From an uncultured Achromobacter sp. (GTDB lineage: Bacteria; Pseudomonadota; Gammaproteobacteria; Burkholderiales; Burkholderiaceae_B): a stretch of DNA of 16,807 nucleotides. Location: the NCBI GenBank assembly GCA_913775005.1, contig CAJYKY010000413.1, positions 1 through 16,807 of the forward strand, in the 5' to 3' direction. This document shows positions 6,276 through 12,550 of the stretch, piece by piece. The notes under the pieces were generated by a model. The model saw only the letters and a program-made list of their open reading frames with translations, made no database searches and was not told where the DNA came from. Every line of letters begins with the position of its first letter. Within the stretch, counting starts at the first letter, position 1. The translations under genes were made by a program, and so were the position numbers.

Positions 6276-7064
6276 TTAGAAGGCCGGAACGACGGCGCCC
6301 TTGTACTTGTCTTGAATGAACTTCTTGACCTCGGGCGTGTGCAACGCGTCGACCAGCTTCTTGATGCCGGGCGCATCCTTGTTGTCAGAGCGGGTCACCA
6401 GCACGTTGGCGTACGGGGAATCTGCGCCTTCGATGAACAGCGCGTCCTTGGTCGGCACCAGGCCGGCTTCCAGCGCGTAGTTGGTGTTGATCAGCGCAAG
6501 GTCCACGTCATCGAGCGAACGCGGCAGCATCGCGGCTTCCAGTTCACGGAACTTCAGCTTCTTGGGGTTCTCGACCACATCGGCGGCGGTGGCCAGGATG
6601 TTGGACGGGTCCTTCAGCTTGATCACGCCCTGCTTTTGCAGCAGCACCAACGCACGGCCGCCGTTGGACGGGTCGTTGGGCAGGGCGACGGTGGCGCCAT
6701 CCTTCAGTTCAGACAGGCTTTTGATCTTCTTGGAATAACCGCCGAAGGGTTCAACGTGCACCAGCGCCACCGGCACCAGCGTGGCCTTGCGGTCTTTGTT
6801 GAAGCTGTCCAGATACGGCTTGTGCTGGAAGAAGTTGGCGTCCAGCTGCTTGTCGACCAGTTGCAGGTTCGGTTGCACATAGTCGCTGAACACCTTGATG
6901 TCCAGCTCGACGCCCTGCTTGGCCAGCTGCGGCTTCACCACTTCCAGGATCTCGGCGTGCGGCACTTGGGTTGCGCCCACCACGACTTTTTCAGCATGAG
7001 CGGCATGGGCCGCCACCAGGAAGGCCGACGCCGCCAGGGCGGTGCGGACGAAATTCAAGCGCAT
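6276..7064 (-). CDS. metQ: MetQ/NlpA-family methionine ABC transporter substrate-binding protein
   Basis: The 262-residue protein is of the NlpA/MetQ family, which binds methionine (or related compounds) for the MetNI ABC importer. Family text includes KVVVGATQVPHAEILEVVKP, DIKVFSDYVQPN, DANFFQHKPYLDSFN, HVEPFGGYSKKIKS, ALPNDPSNGGRAL and ALINTNYALEAGL. The signal peptide is MRLNFVRTALAASAFLVAAHAAHA with predicted cleavage after AHA at residue 24; there is no lipobox cysteine, unlike E. coli MetQ, so a soluble periplasmic protein is expected. GAGG lies 7 nt before ATG 7064-7062, supporting this start. No metN or metI gene is adjacent, so it is an orphan that must share permease and ATPase subunits encoded elsewhere. 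Substrate specificity within the family varies and methionine is assumed. Confidence 0.9.
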   Translation of the reverse strand: MRLNFVRTALAASAFLVAAHAAHAEKVVVGATQVPHAEILEVVKPQLAKQGVELDIKVFSDYVQPNLQLVDKQLDANFFQHKPYLDSFNKDRKATLVPVALVHVEPFGGYSKKIKSLSELKDGATVALPNDPSNGGRALVLLQKQGVIKLKDPSNILATAADVVENPKKLKFRELEAAMLPRSLDDVDLALINTNYALEAGLVPTKDALFIEGADSPYANVLVTRSDNKDAPGIKKLVDALHTPEVKKFIQDKYKGAVVPAF

Positions 7065-7091
7065 GTGTTGCCTCTTTTATAGGATGAAAAT

Positions 7092-7171
7092 CGGGGGCTG
7101 ATGCCCGGCCGGTGCAGATTCGCCCCCGGATTAGCCCCCTTTTGCGGGGCGCTCCGGAGCGTAAAGCGCCC
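7092..7171 (-). promoter_or_regulatory. structured GC-rich leader of metQ, possible attenuator
   Basis: Read toward metQ, the leader holds GGGGGCT (7139-7133) and CGGGGGC (7128-7122), within two near-identical 12-bp tandem copies (10/12), and later AGCCCCCG (7099-7092), which can pair with either but not both. The pairing CGGGGGC/GCCCCCG is followed by ATTTTC, a weak terminator-like end. Upstream, GGGCGCT/AGCGCCC (7147-7153 with 7165-7171) can form a 7-bp hairpin that competes with the palindrome CGCTCCGGAGCG (7150-7161). It matches no riboswitch class I can recall. Confidence 0.4.
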
Positions 7172-7201
7172 TCAATTTACCTGAATGCCGGTTATTTGTC
7201 G

Positions 7202-7232
7202 GGCATATGAACATAGGTTTTAGGCATATGAA
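7202..7232. repeat. direct repeat GGCATATGAA x2, 21 bp apart, upstream of argB
   Basis: GGCATATGAA occurs at 7202-7211 and 7223-7232, same orientation, start to start 21 bp (two helical turns). Each contains the palindrome CATATG. The second copy covers the proposed argB -35 (7221-7226), so binding of a protein here would affect argB and possibly the divergent metQ. Confidence 0.55.
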
Positions 7233-7249
7233 ACGCGTGGTACTACAAT
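7221..7249 (+). promoter_or_regulatory. argB promoter (TAGGCA–17–TACAAT)
   Basis: TACAAT (7244-7249) matches the -10 consensus at 5/6 and is 17 bp from TAGGCA (7221-7226), a 4/6 match to TTGACA. Predicted initiation is near 7256-7257, 84 nt before the preferred ArgB start and directly at an in-frame ATG at 7257. Confidence 0.55.
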
Positions 7250-7340
7250 CCGTCGTATGCTTGCGCTACCGCGTATCCCACGCGTTTTTGTGCAGGCATT
7301 TTTTCTAACCATTCATACGTATATTGCCGACTTAGCTGCC

Positions 7341-8243
7341 ATGACCGACACCCCCGACCCTGCTGCCGTTTCGTCCCCCGCTGTCAAAGCCGCTGTGCTT
7401 TCTGAAGCGCTGCCTTATATCCGACGATTCCACGGCAAAACCATCGTGGTCAAGTACGGCGGCAACGCCATGACGGAAGAGCGCTTGCAGCGCAGCTTCG
7501 CGCACGACGTCGTGCTGCTCAAGCTGGTGGGTCTGAACCCGGTCGTGGTGCACGGCGGCGGTCCGCAGATCGACTACGCGCTGCGCCGCATCGGCAAGCA
7601 AGGCACCTTCATCCAGGGCATGCGTGTCACCGATGCCGAAACCATGGAAGTGGTGGAATGGGTGCTGGGCGGCCAGGTCCAGCAAGACATCGTCATGATG
7701 ATCAACGAAGTCGGCGGCAAGGCCGTGGGCTTGACGGGCAAGGACGGTGGCCTTATCCAGGCTCAGAAAAAGCTGATGGCCAACAAGGACAACCCCGCCG
7801 AACCGATCGACATCGGCTTCGTGGGCGACATCACGCTGGTTGAACCGGCGGTGGTCAAGGCTCTGCAAGACGACCAGTTCATTCCCGTGATCTCGCCCAT
7901 CGGCTATGGCGAAGACGGCACCGCCTACAACATCAACGCCGACGTCGTCGCCGGCAAGATGGCCGAAGTGCTGGGCGCCGAAAAGCTGCTGATGCTGACC
8001 AACACCCCGGGCGTGCTGGACAAGGCCGGCAAACTGCTGCGCAGCCTGTCGGCCCAGACCATCGACGAACTCTTCGCCGACGGCACCATCTCGGGCGGCA
8101 TGCTGCCCAAGATCTCGTCGGCGCTGGATGCCGCCAAGAACGGCGTGAACTCCGTGCACATCGTCGACGGCCGCGTGCCGCACTGCCTGCTGCTGGAAAT
8201 CCTGACCGATCAAGGCGTAGGCACGATGATCAGCTCGCATTGA
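7341..8243 (+). CDS. argB: ArgB, acetylglutamate kinase
   Basis: This 300-residue amino-acid kinase phosphorylates N-acetyl-L-glutamate with ATP, the second step of arginine synthesis. Motifs: KTIVVKYGGNAM (33-44), VVVHGGGPQID (68-78), GQVQQDIVMMIN (111-122), VGLTGKDGG (129-137), YNINADVVAG (196-205) and MLTNTPGVLD (218-227). The N-terminal helix (AVKAAVLSEALPYIRRFHG, about 14-32) is the extension seen in hexameric, arginine-feedback-inhibited enzymes such as that of P. aeruginosa, so feedback control is likely. ATG 7341 gives the length I remember for Bordetella ArgB, though no Shine-Dalgarno is visible. An in-frame ATG at 7257 would add 28 residues (MLALPRIPRVFVQAFF and onward) and lies exactly at the predicted transcription start. 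The stop overlaps the next gene's ATG by one base (TGATG). Confidence 0.96.
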   Translation: MTDTPDPAAVSSPAVKAAVLSEALPYIRRFHGKTIVVKYGGNAMTEERLQRSFAHDVVLLKLVGLNPVVVHGGGPQIDYALRRIGKQGTFIQGMRVTDAETMEVVEWVLGGQVQQDIVMMINEVGGKAVGLTGKDGGLIQAQKKLMANKDNPAEPIDIGFVGDITLVEPAVVKALQDDQFIPVISPIGYGEDGTAYNINADVVAGKMAEVLGAEKLLMLTNTPGVLDKAGKLLRSLSAQTIDELFADGTISGGMLPKISSALDAAKNGVNSVHIVDGRVPHCLLLEILTDQGVGTMISSH

Positions 8244-8989
8244 TGCGAGCCCAGCGTCTCTTGTTACGGCCGGCGGTGCGTGTGCGCCGCTCGCGCCGCA
8301 CAGCCACGGGCGCGTCCGAGCGCCTGTGGCTGTTTGACTTGGACAACACGCTGCACGACACCTCGCACGCCATCTTTCCGAAGATTGACCACGGCATGAC
8401 GATGGCGGTGGCCGAGGCGCTCAACGTAGACGTAGACACCGCCAACGACCTTCGCCGCCTGTACTGGAAGCGGTACGGCGCAACGATGATCGGCATGGTG
8501 CGTCACCACGGCGTGAACCCGCATGACTTCCTGCACCGCAGCCACGACTTCGACGTCAACCCGCTGGTGCGCGCCGAAAAGGCGCTGGCCTACAAGCTGC
8601 GGCAACTGCCCGGCCGCAAAGTGCTGCTGACCAACGCGCCGCTGCAATACGCGCGGTCGGTACTGGCGCGCCTTGGCATCCTGCGTCAGTTCGACAGCCT
8701 GTGGGCCATTGAACACATGCGCCTGCACGGCGAGTTCCGGCCCAAGCCGTCGCCCGCGCTGTTGCGCTATGTGCTGGCGCGCGAAGGCGTGCCGGCGCAC
8801 CGGGCCGTGCTGGTCGAAGACACACTGGCGAACCTGCGCGGCGCGCGCCGGGTGGGCGTGAAGACGGTCCATGTCTATCACCCCGGCACGCCCTTTTCTC
8901 GCGGTCGATCCCATCGACCGGCCTACGTCGACTTGCGGGTAAACTCCGTCAGTGATTTGTTGTTACGCCGACGCCCCCTGCGGGGATAA
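8243..8989 (+). CDS. HAD-family hydrolase, pyrimidine 5'-nucleotidase type
   Basis: The 248-residue protein is a HAD-superfamily hydrolase of the pyrimidine 5'-nucleotidase (yeast Sdt1-like) group. HAD motifs: LWLFDLDNTLHD (29-39, nucleophile Asp32 and acid/base Asp34), VLLTNAPLQYA (motif II Thr), RPKPSPALL (motif III Lys) and VLVEDTLANLRGAR (motif IV acidic pair). The family dephosphorylates pyrimidine nucleoside monophosphates, often as housecleaning; the substrate here is inferred. Before motif I is an Arg-rich, low-complexity N-terminus (residues 1-25), so a later start is possible. ATG 8243 is chosen because it overlaps the argB stop as TGATG, a common coupling arrangement. The tail LLLRRRPLRG is basic too. 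It lies between argB and slmA on one strand, with no terminator on either side, and is probably cotranscribed with both. Confidence 0.88.
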   Translation: MRAQRLLLRPAVRVRRSRRTATGASERLWLFDLDNTLHDTSHAIFPKIDHGMTMAVAEALNVDVDTANDLRRLYWKRYGATMIGMVRHHGVNPHDFLHRSHDFDVNPLVRAEKALAYKLRQLPGRKVLLTNAPLQYARSVLARLGILRQFDSLWAIEHMRLHGEFRPKPSPALLRYVLAREGVPAHRAVLVEDTLANLRGARRVGVKTVHVYHPGTPFSRGRSHRPAYVDLRVNSVSDLLLRRRPLRG

Positions 8990-9045
8990 CGGCGCGCTCC
9001 TCCCTCCCCCTCCACCGTCAAGCCTGCGCGAGAGCAGTTCCTTCC

Positions 9046-9621
9046 ATGGCGAGCAAACCCGGCGAGCGCAAGACCCAGATTCTGCAAACCCTGGCCGAGA
9101 TGCTGGAGCAGCCGCACGCCGCCCGCATCACCACGGCGGCGTTGGCTGCGCGTCTGGAGGTATCTGAGGCAGCGCTCTACCGGCACTTCGCCAGCAAGGC
9201 GCAGATGTTCGAAGGGCTGATTGAATTCATCGAGACCAGCATCTTCACGCTGGTCAACCAGATCGCCGCCGCGGAACCCTACGGCGTGCCTCAGGCGCAT
9301 AAAACGGTGGCCATGCTGCTGACGTTTTCCGAGCGCAACAAAGGCATGACGCGGGTGCTGACCGGCGACGCGCTGGTCACCGAAGACAACCGGCTGCAAG
9401 AGCGCATCAATCACATCAACGACCGGATCGAAACGTCGCTCAAGCAATCGCTGCGCATCGCCATCACCGATGGCGGCCTGCCCGCCAACGCGAATGTGGC
9501 CGCGCACGCCAGCTTGCTGACGCACTTGGTGCTGGGCCGCTGGCTGCGTTATGCGCAAAGCGGCTGGCGGGTGGCGCCCACGCTGCACCTGGATGAGCAG
9601 TTGCGCCTGGCGTTGGGTTAA
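9046..9621 (+). CDS. slmA: SlmA, nucleoid-occlusion factor (TetR family)
   Basis: The 191-residue TetR-type protein matches E. coli SlmA along its length: RITTAALAARLEVSEAALYRHFASKAQMF (about 28-56, helix-turn-helix), LIEFIE, FSERNKGMTRVLTGDAL and RLQERINHINDRIE. SlmA binds specific chromosomal palindromes and, when DNA-bound, blocks FtsZ polymerisation over the nucleoid, coordinating division with segregation. Those roles are known for gammaproteobacteria; here they are inferred. No copy of the E. coli SlmA site GTGAGTACTCAC was found in the window. The start has only a weak GAGAG upstream. The gene lies 56 bp after the HAD gene, with a C-rich pyrimidine stretch but no terminator between, and ends before a clear terminator. 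It is shorter than E. coli SlmA at the C-terminus. Confidence 0.9.
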   Translation: MASKPGERKTQILQTLAEMLEQPHAARITTAALAARLEVSEAALYRHFASKAQMFEGLIEFIETSIFTLVNQIAAAEPYGVPQAHKTVAMLLTFSERNKGMTRVLTGDALVTEDNRLQERINHINDRIETSLKQSLRIAITDGGLPANANVAAHASLLTHLVLGRWLRYAQSGWRVAPTLHLDEQLRLALG

Positions 9622-9667
9622 CGCTCTGGGTTAACTCCCATTTGCGCCATAACACGAACGAATTAAT

Positions 9668-9689
9668 CGCCGGCCTAGCCGGCGTTTTT
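9668..9689 (+). terminator. intrinsic terminator after slmA
   Basis: A perfect 7-bp GC-rich stem, CGCCGGC (9668-9674) with GCCGGCG (9678-9684), has a CTA loop and is followed by TTTTT. It ends the argB–HAD–slmA unit. Confidence 0.92.
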
Positions 9690-9735
9690 GCCCGAGCCGC
9701 GCACTATTTGTGTGCGTTCATGCAACAGTCCGAAG

Positions 9736-9765
9736 TTGCGAGCTTCGCGGGCGGACGAGCATAAT
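9736..9765 (+). promoter_or_regulatory. sigma70-like promoter (TTGCGA–18–CATAAT) before the transporter gene
   Basis: TTGCGA (9736-9741; 4/6) and CATAAT (9760-9765; 5/6) are separated by 18 bp. Predicted initiation is near 9772, leaving a leader of about 160 nt that contains the FNR box at roughly +33 to +46. From that position FNR/ANR would be expected to repress this promoter. Confidence 0.5.
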
Positions 9766-9804
9766 GCCCCGTGTGGCTTTGCTCAAGCCCAAATTTCCAT
9801 TGCC

Positions 9805-9818
9805 TTGATCCACATCAA
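9805..9818. promoter_or_regulatory. FNR/ANR-type operator, perfect consensus
   Basis: TTGATCCACATCAA is an exact match to TTGAT-N4-ATCAA, the site for FNR/ANR/Dnr regulators. If it is class II (centre at -41.5), initiation would fall near 9853, with only a weak -10 (CACGAT, 9841-9846). It is the only perfect match I noticed in the window. Confidence 0.75.
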
Positions 9819-9931
9819 TGCGGGTTTTCCTCAATGCCGTCACGATCGTCCTGTAGCGTCGACACATCGAATTAGATAAACCCGTGCTCGCGGGGAGTGT
9901 GTCGTCAGTTTGACCTCAACCGGAGATGGAT

Positions 9932-11428
9932 ATGACCGCGCCAGCCGCTGTCCCTGCCTCGCAGCAGGCCCCCAAGAAAGCAAAAATTCCAATCGGCCTT
10001 GTTGCCGGCATCGTGGTGATGATCGGGGTGTTGATGATGCCCCTGCCCGCCGACCTGCCGGTAGCCGGACACCGGATGTTGGCGATTCTGGCCTTCGCGG
10101 TGGTGGTCTGGATTACCGAAGCCGTGTCTTACGAAGCCAGCGCGATCATGATCACGACGCTGATGGCTTTCCTGCTGGGCACGGCTCCGACAATCAAAGA
10201 CCCTAACGTGCTCTACGGCACGTCGGCTGCCATCAGCATGGCGCTGACGGGCTTTGCCAACTCGGCGCTGGCGCTTGTCACCGGCGCCTTGTTCATTGCC
10301 GCCGCCATGACCTTCACCGGGCTGGACCGGCGCATCGCATTGGTCACGCTGTCCAAGGTCGGCACCAGCACGCGTCGCATCCTGATCGGATGTATCGCGG
10401 TCACGATCGTGCTGAGCCTGGTCGTGCCCAGCGCCACCGCGCGCAGCGCCGCCGTGGTGCCGATCATGATGGGCGTCATCGCCGCGTTCGGCGTGGACAA
10501 GCGCTCGAACATTGCCGCCGGCATCATGATCATCGTGGCGCAGGCCACCAGCATCTGGAACGTGGGCATCCAGACCGCTGCCGCGCAGAACCTGCTGACC
10601 GTCGGCTTCATGGAAAAGATGCTGGGCGAACGCGTGGCGTGGTCGGACTGGCTGATCGCCGGCGCACCGTGGTCGCTGATCATGTCGGCGGTGCTGATCA
10701 TCATCGTCCTGAAGCTGCTGCCGCCGGAAAGCGACAGCATCGCCGGGGGCAAGGAAGCCGTTGAAAAATCGCTGCTTGAACTGGGCCCGATGACGGGTGC
10801 GCAGAAGCGCCTGATGGCCGTGTCGGTCATGCTGCTGCTGTTCTGGTCGACCGAAGGCAAGCTGCACAAGTTCGACACCACCTCGACCACCTACTTCGGC
10901 CTCGTGCTGTTGATGCTGCCGCGCTTTGGCGTGATGACGTGGAAAGACGTGCAATCGCGTATCCCATGGGGCACCGTGATCGTGTTCGGTGTGGGTATCA
11001 GCCTGGGCACCGCCCTGCTGACGACGCAAGCCGGCCAATGGCTCGGTAACCAAGTGGTGGCGCATACCGGGCTGGATCACCTGGGTCCGCTGGCCATCTT
11101 CGCCATCCTGGCCGCGTTCCTGATCGTCATCCACCTGGGTTTCGCCAGCGCCACCGCGTTGACGTCGGCCATGCTGCCCATCCTGATTTCGGTGCTGGCC
11201 ACGCTGCCGGGCGACTTCAGCCGCCTGGGCATGACGATGCTGCTGGGCTTTGTGGTGAGCTACGGCTTCATCCTGCCGATCAACGCGCCGCAGAACATGG
11301 TGTGCCTGGGTACGGAAACCTTTAACGCCAAGCAGTTCGCCAAGGTCGGCATCATCGTCACCATCGTGGGCTACCTGCTGATGCTGCTGATGGGCATGAC
11401 CTACTGGCGCTGGCTCGGCTGGCTGTAA
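9932..11428 (+). CDS. DASS/SLC13-type anion (dicarboxylate) transporter
   Basis: This 498-residue polytopic membrane protein of the DASS/SLC13 (CitT/INDY-like) group should import di- or tricarboxylates or related anions. About 11-13 hydrophobic segments alternate with short loops. Family text includes MLAILAFAVVVWITEAVSYEASAI, FANSALALVTGALFIAAAM, RILIGCIAVTIVLSLVVPSATARSAAVVPIM and GFILPINAPQNMVCLGT. The two Na+/substrate signature motifs, usually SNT, appear as PSATAR (168-173 counted from the upstream ATG) and ASAT (407-410), with Ala for Asn in both, so sodium coupling is uncertain. ATG 9932 is chosen because GGAG (9922-9925) is 6 nt upstream; ATG 9926 abuts that site directly. A 12-bp gap with its own Shine-Dalgarno leads to the dehydrogenase gene. 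The FNR box upstream suggests oxygen-dependent control. The substrate cannot be read from sequence. Confidence 0.88.
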   Translation: MTAPAAVPASQQAPKKAKIPIGLVAGIVVMIGVLMMPLPADLPVAGHRMLAILAFAVVVWITEAVSYEASAIMITTLMAFLLGTAPTIKDPNVLYGTSAAISMALTGFANSALALVTGALFIAAAMTFTGLDRRIALVTLSKVGTSTRRILIGCIAVTIVLSLVVPSATARSAAVVPIMMGVIAAFGVDKRSNIAAGIMIIVAQATSIWNVGIQTAAAQNLLTVGFMEKMLGERVAWSDWLIAGAPWSLIMSAVLIIIVLKLLPPESDSIAGGKEAVEKSLLELGPMTGAQKRLMAVSVMLLLFWSTEGKLHKFDTTSTTYFGLVLLMLPRFGVMTWKDVQSRIPWGTVIVFGVGISLGTALLTTQAGQWLGNQVVAHTGLDHLGPLAIFAILAAFLIVIHLGFASATALTSAMLPILISVLATLPGDFSRLGMTMLLGFVVSYGFILPINAPQNMVCLGTETFNAKQFAKVGIIVTIVGYLLMLLMGMTYWRWLGWL

Positions 11429-11440
11429 GGAGAACGCATC

Positions 11441-12493
11441 ATGAAACTCTCTTTAGCCCAAGCCAATGAATATGGCCGCCTGGTGCTGATGGCACAAGGC
11501 GTGCCGGAGGACATCGCGCGCGATGTGGCCGAACACCTGGTCGAGTCGGACCGGGTCGGCTACACCAGCCATGGCCTGTCGATCCTGACCAACTATCGGC
11601 GCGTGCTGTCCGAAGGGCTGGCAAAGCCCGACGGCCGCCCCGAACTCGTCAACGACCGCGGCGCCATGCTGGCCTATGACGGCCACCACGGACTGGGGCA
11701 GTACGTGGGCAAGGTCGTCATCGAAAAAGCCATCGAGCGCACGCAGGAACATGGCCAGTGCATCCTGACCTTGCGCCACAGCCATCACCTGGGCCGCATG
11801 GGCCATTTCGGGGAAATGGTGGCGGCCAAGGGCTTGATCCTCTTGGCCTTCACCAACGTCATCAATCGTTCGCCCACCGTCGCGCCGTTTGGCGGCGCGC
11901 AGGCGTGCCTGACCACGAACCCGCTCTGCTTTGCCGGCCCGCTGCCTGGCGGGCGGCCGCCGTTCATCGTGGACATGGCGACGAGTTCCATCGCCGTGAA
12001 CAAGGCGCGCGTGCTGGCCGCCAAGGGCGAACCGGCGCCGGCCGGTTCGCTGATCGATGCCGAAGGTAATCCGACGACGGATCCGAACGCGCTGTTCTCC
12101 AACCCGCCCGGCGCGCTGCTGCCGTTTGGCGGCCACAAGGGCTACGCGTTGGGTCTGGTAGCCGAACTGCTGGCGGGCGTGTTGTCCGGCGGCGGCACGA
12201 TCCAGCCGGAACATCCGCGCATCGGCGTGGCGACGAACAATATGTTTGCGCTGCTGCTGGATCCGCAGGTGGACTTCAACACGGACTGGCGGTCGATGGA
12301 GGTGGGTGCGTTCATCGACTACCTGCACGCCTGCAAGCCGCAGCCGGGCGTGGAGTCGGTGCAGTATCCGGGCGAGTACGAAGCCCGCAACCGCGCGGCA
12401 AATCCCGATTCGATTGAGTTTGATAGCCGCATCTGGGATGGGCTGACGAAGCTGGCGCTGGACCTGGGCGTGCCGCAGGCATTGCCGGGCTGA
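11441..12493 (+). CDS. Ldh2/HcxB-family NAD(P)-dependent 2-hydroxyacid (malate/lactate) dehydrogenase
   Basis: The 350-residue protein belongs to the malate/L-lactate/sulfolactate dehydrogenase (Ldh2) family, distinct from classical MDH/LDH, which oxidises 2-hydroxyacids to 2-oxoacids. Conserved segments: DRVGYTSHGLSIL (38-49, His44), HSHHLGRMGHFGE (113-125), VAPFGG and TTNPLCFAGP (148-167), FIVDMATSSIA (175-185), LIDAEGNPTTDP and FGGHKGYAL. Running text most resembles E. coli YbiC (HcxB, hydroxycarboxylate dehydrogenase B), for example SHHLGRMG, PGSLIDxxGNPTT and PGEYE. AGGAG lies 8 nt before ATG 11441. It follows the DASS transporter by 12 bp, so the pair probably imports and oxidises one hydroxy acid (malate-, tartrate-, lactate- or sulfolactate-like). 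It converges with rodA across 57 bp holding only a weak GC hairpin without a T-run. Confidence 0.9.
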   Translation: MKLSLAQANEYGRLVLMAQGVPEDIARDVAEHLVESDRVGYTSHGLSILTNYRRVLSEGLAKPDGRPELVNDRGAMLAYDGHHGLGQYVGKVVIEKAIERTQEHGQCILTLRHSHHLGRMGHFGEMVAAKGLILLAFTNVINRSPTVAPFGGAQACLTTNPLCFAGPLPGGRPPFIVDMATSSIAVNKARVLAAKGEPAPAGSLIDAEGNPTTDPNALFSNPPGALLPFGGHKGYALGLVAELLAGVLSGGGTIQPEHPRIGVATNNMFALLLDPQVDFNTDWRSMEVGAFIDYLHACKPQPGVESVQYPGEYEARNRAANPDSIEFDSRIWDGLTKLALDLGVPQALPG

Positions 12494-12550
12494 CGCCGGC
12501 TTGGGGCCGGGCTGAAGGCGGGGCCTACGCTGGCCTGCCGCCCGCCCCCA

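Larger units (their letters stand above)
9622..9931. other. 310-bp intergenic region between slmA and the anion transporter gene
   Basis: This gene-free stretch holds the slmA terminator (9668-9689), a sigma70-like promoter (9736-9765), a perfect FNR/ANR box (9805-9818) and a ribosome binding site GGAG (9922-9925) for the next gene. A 63-codon frame from 9688 shows no protein-like features. It is more AT-rich than the flanking genes. Nothing else was recognised. Confidence 0.8.

Noticed and set aside
7065..7256. Known SAM or SAH riboswitch upstream of metQ
   Set aside because: I could not find the conserved cores of the classes I know; only generic GC-rich competing stems are present, so it is reported as an unclassified leader.
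9688..9879. 63-codon + strand frame between slmA and the transporter gene
   Set aside because: It has no ribosome binding site, overlaps the promoter and FNR box, and looks non-protein-like.
9905..11134. 409-codon minus-strand open frame
   Set aside because: It is antisense to the DASS transporter and its product is dominated by Asp, His, Gln and Arg, typical of the reverse reading of a membrane-protein gene.
12517..12546. GGCGGG/CCCGCC hairpin between the dehydrogenase gene and rodA as a terminator
   Set aside because: The stem is only 6 bp with an 18-nt loop and no T-run on either strand.
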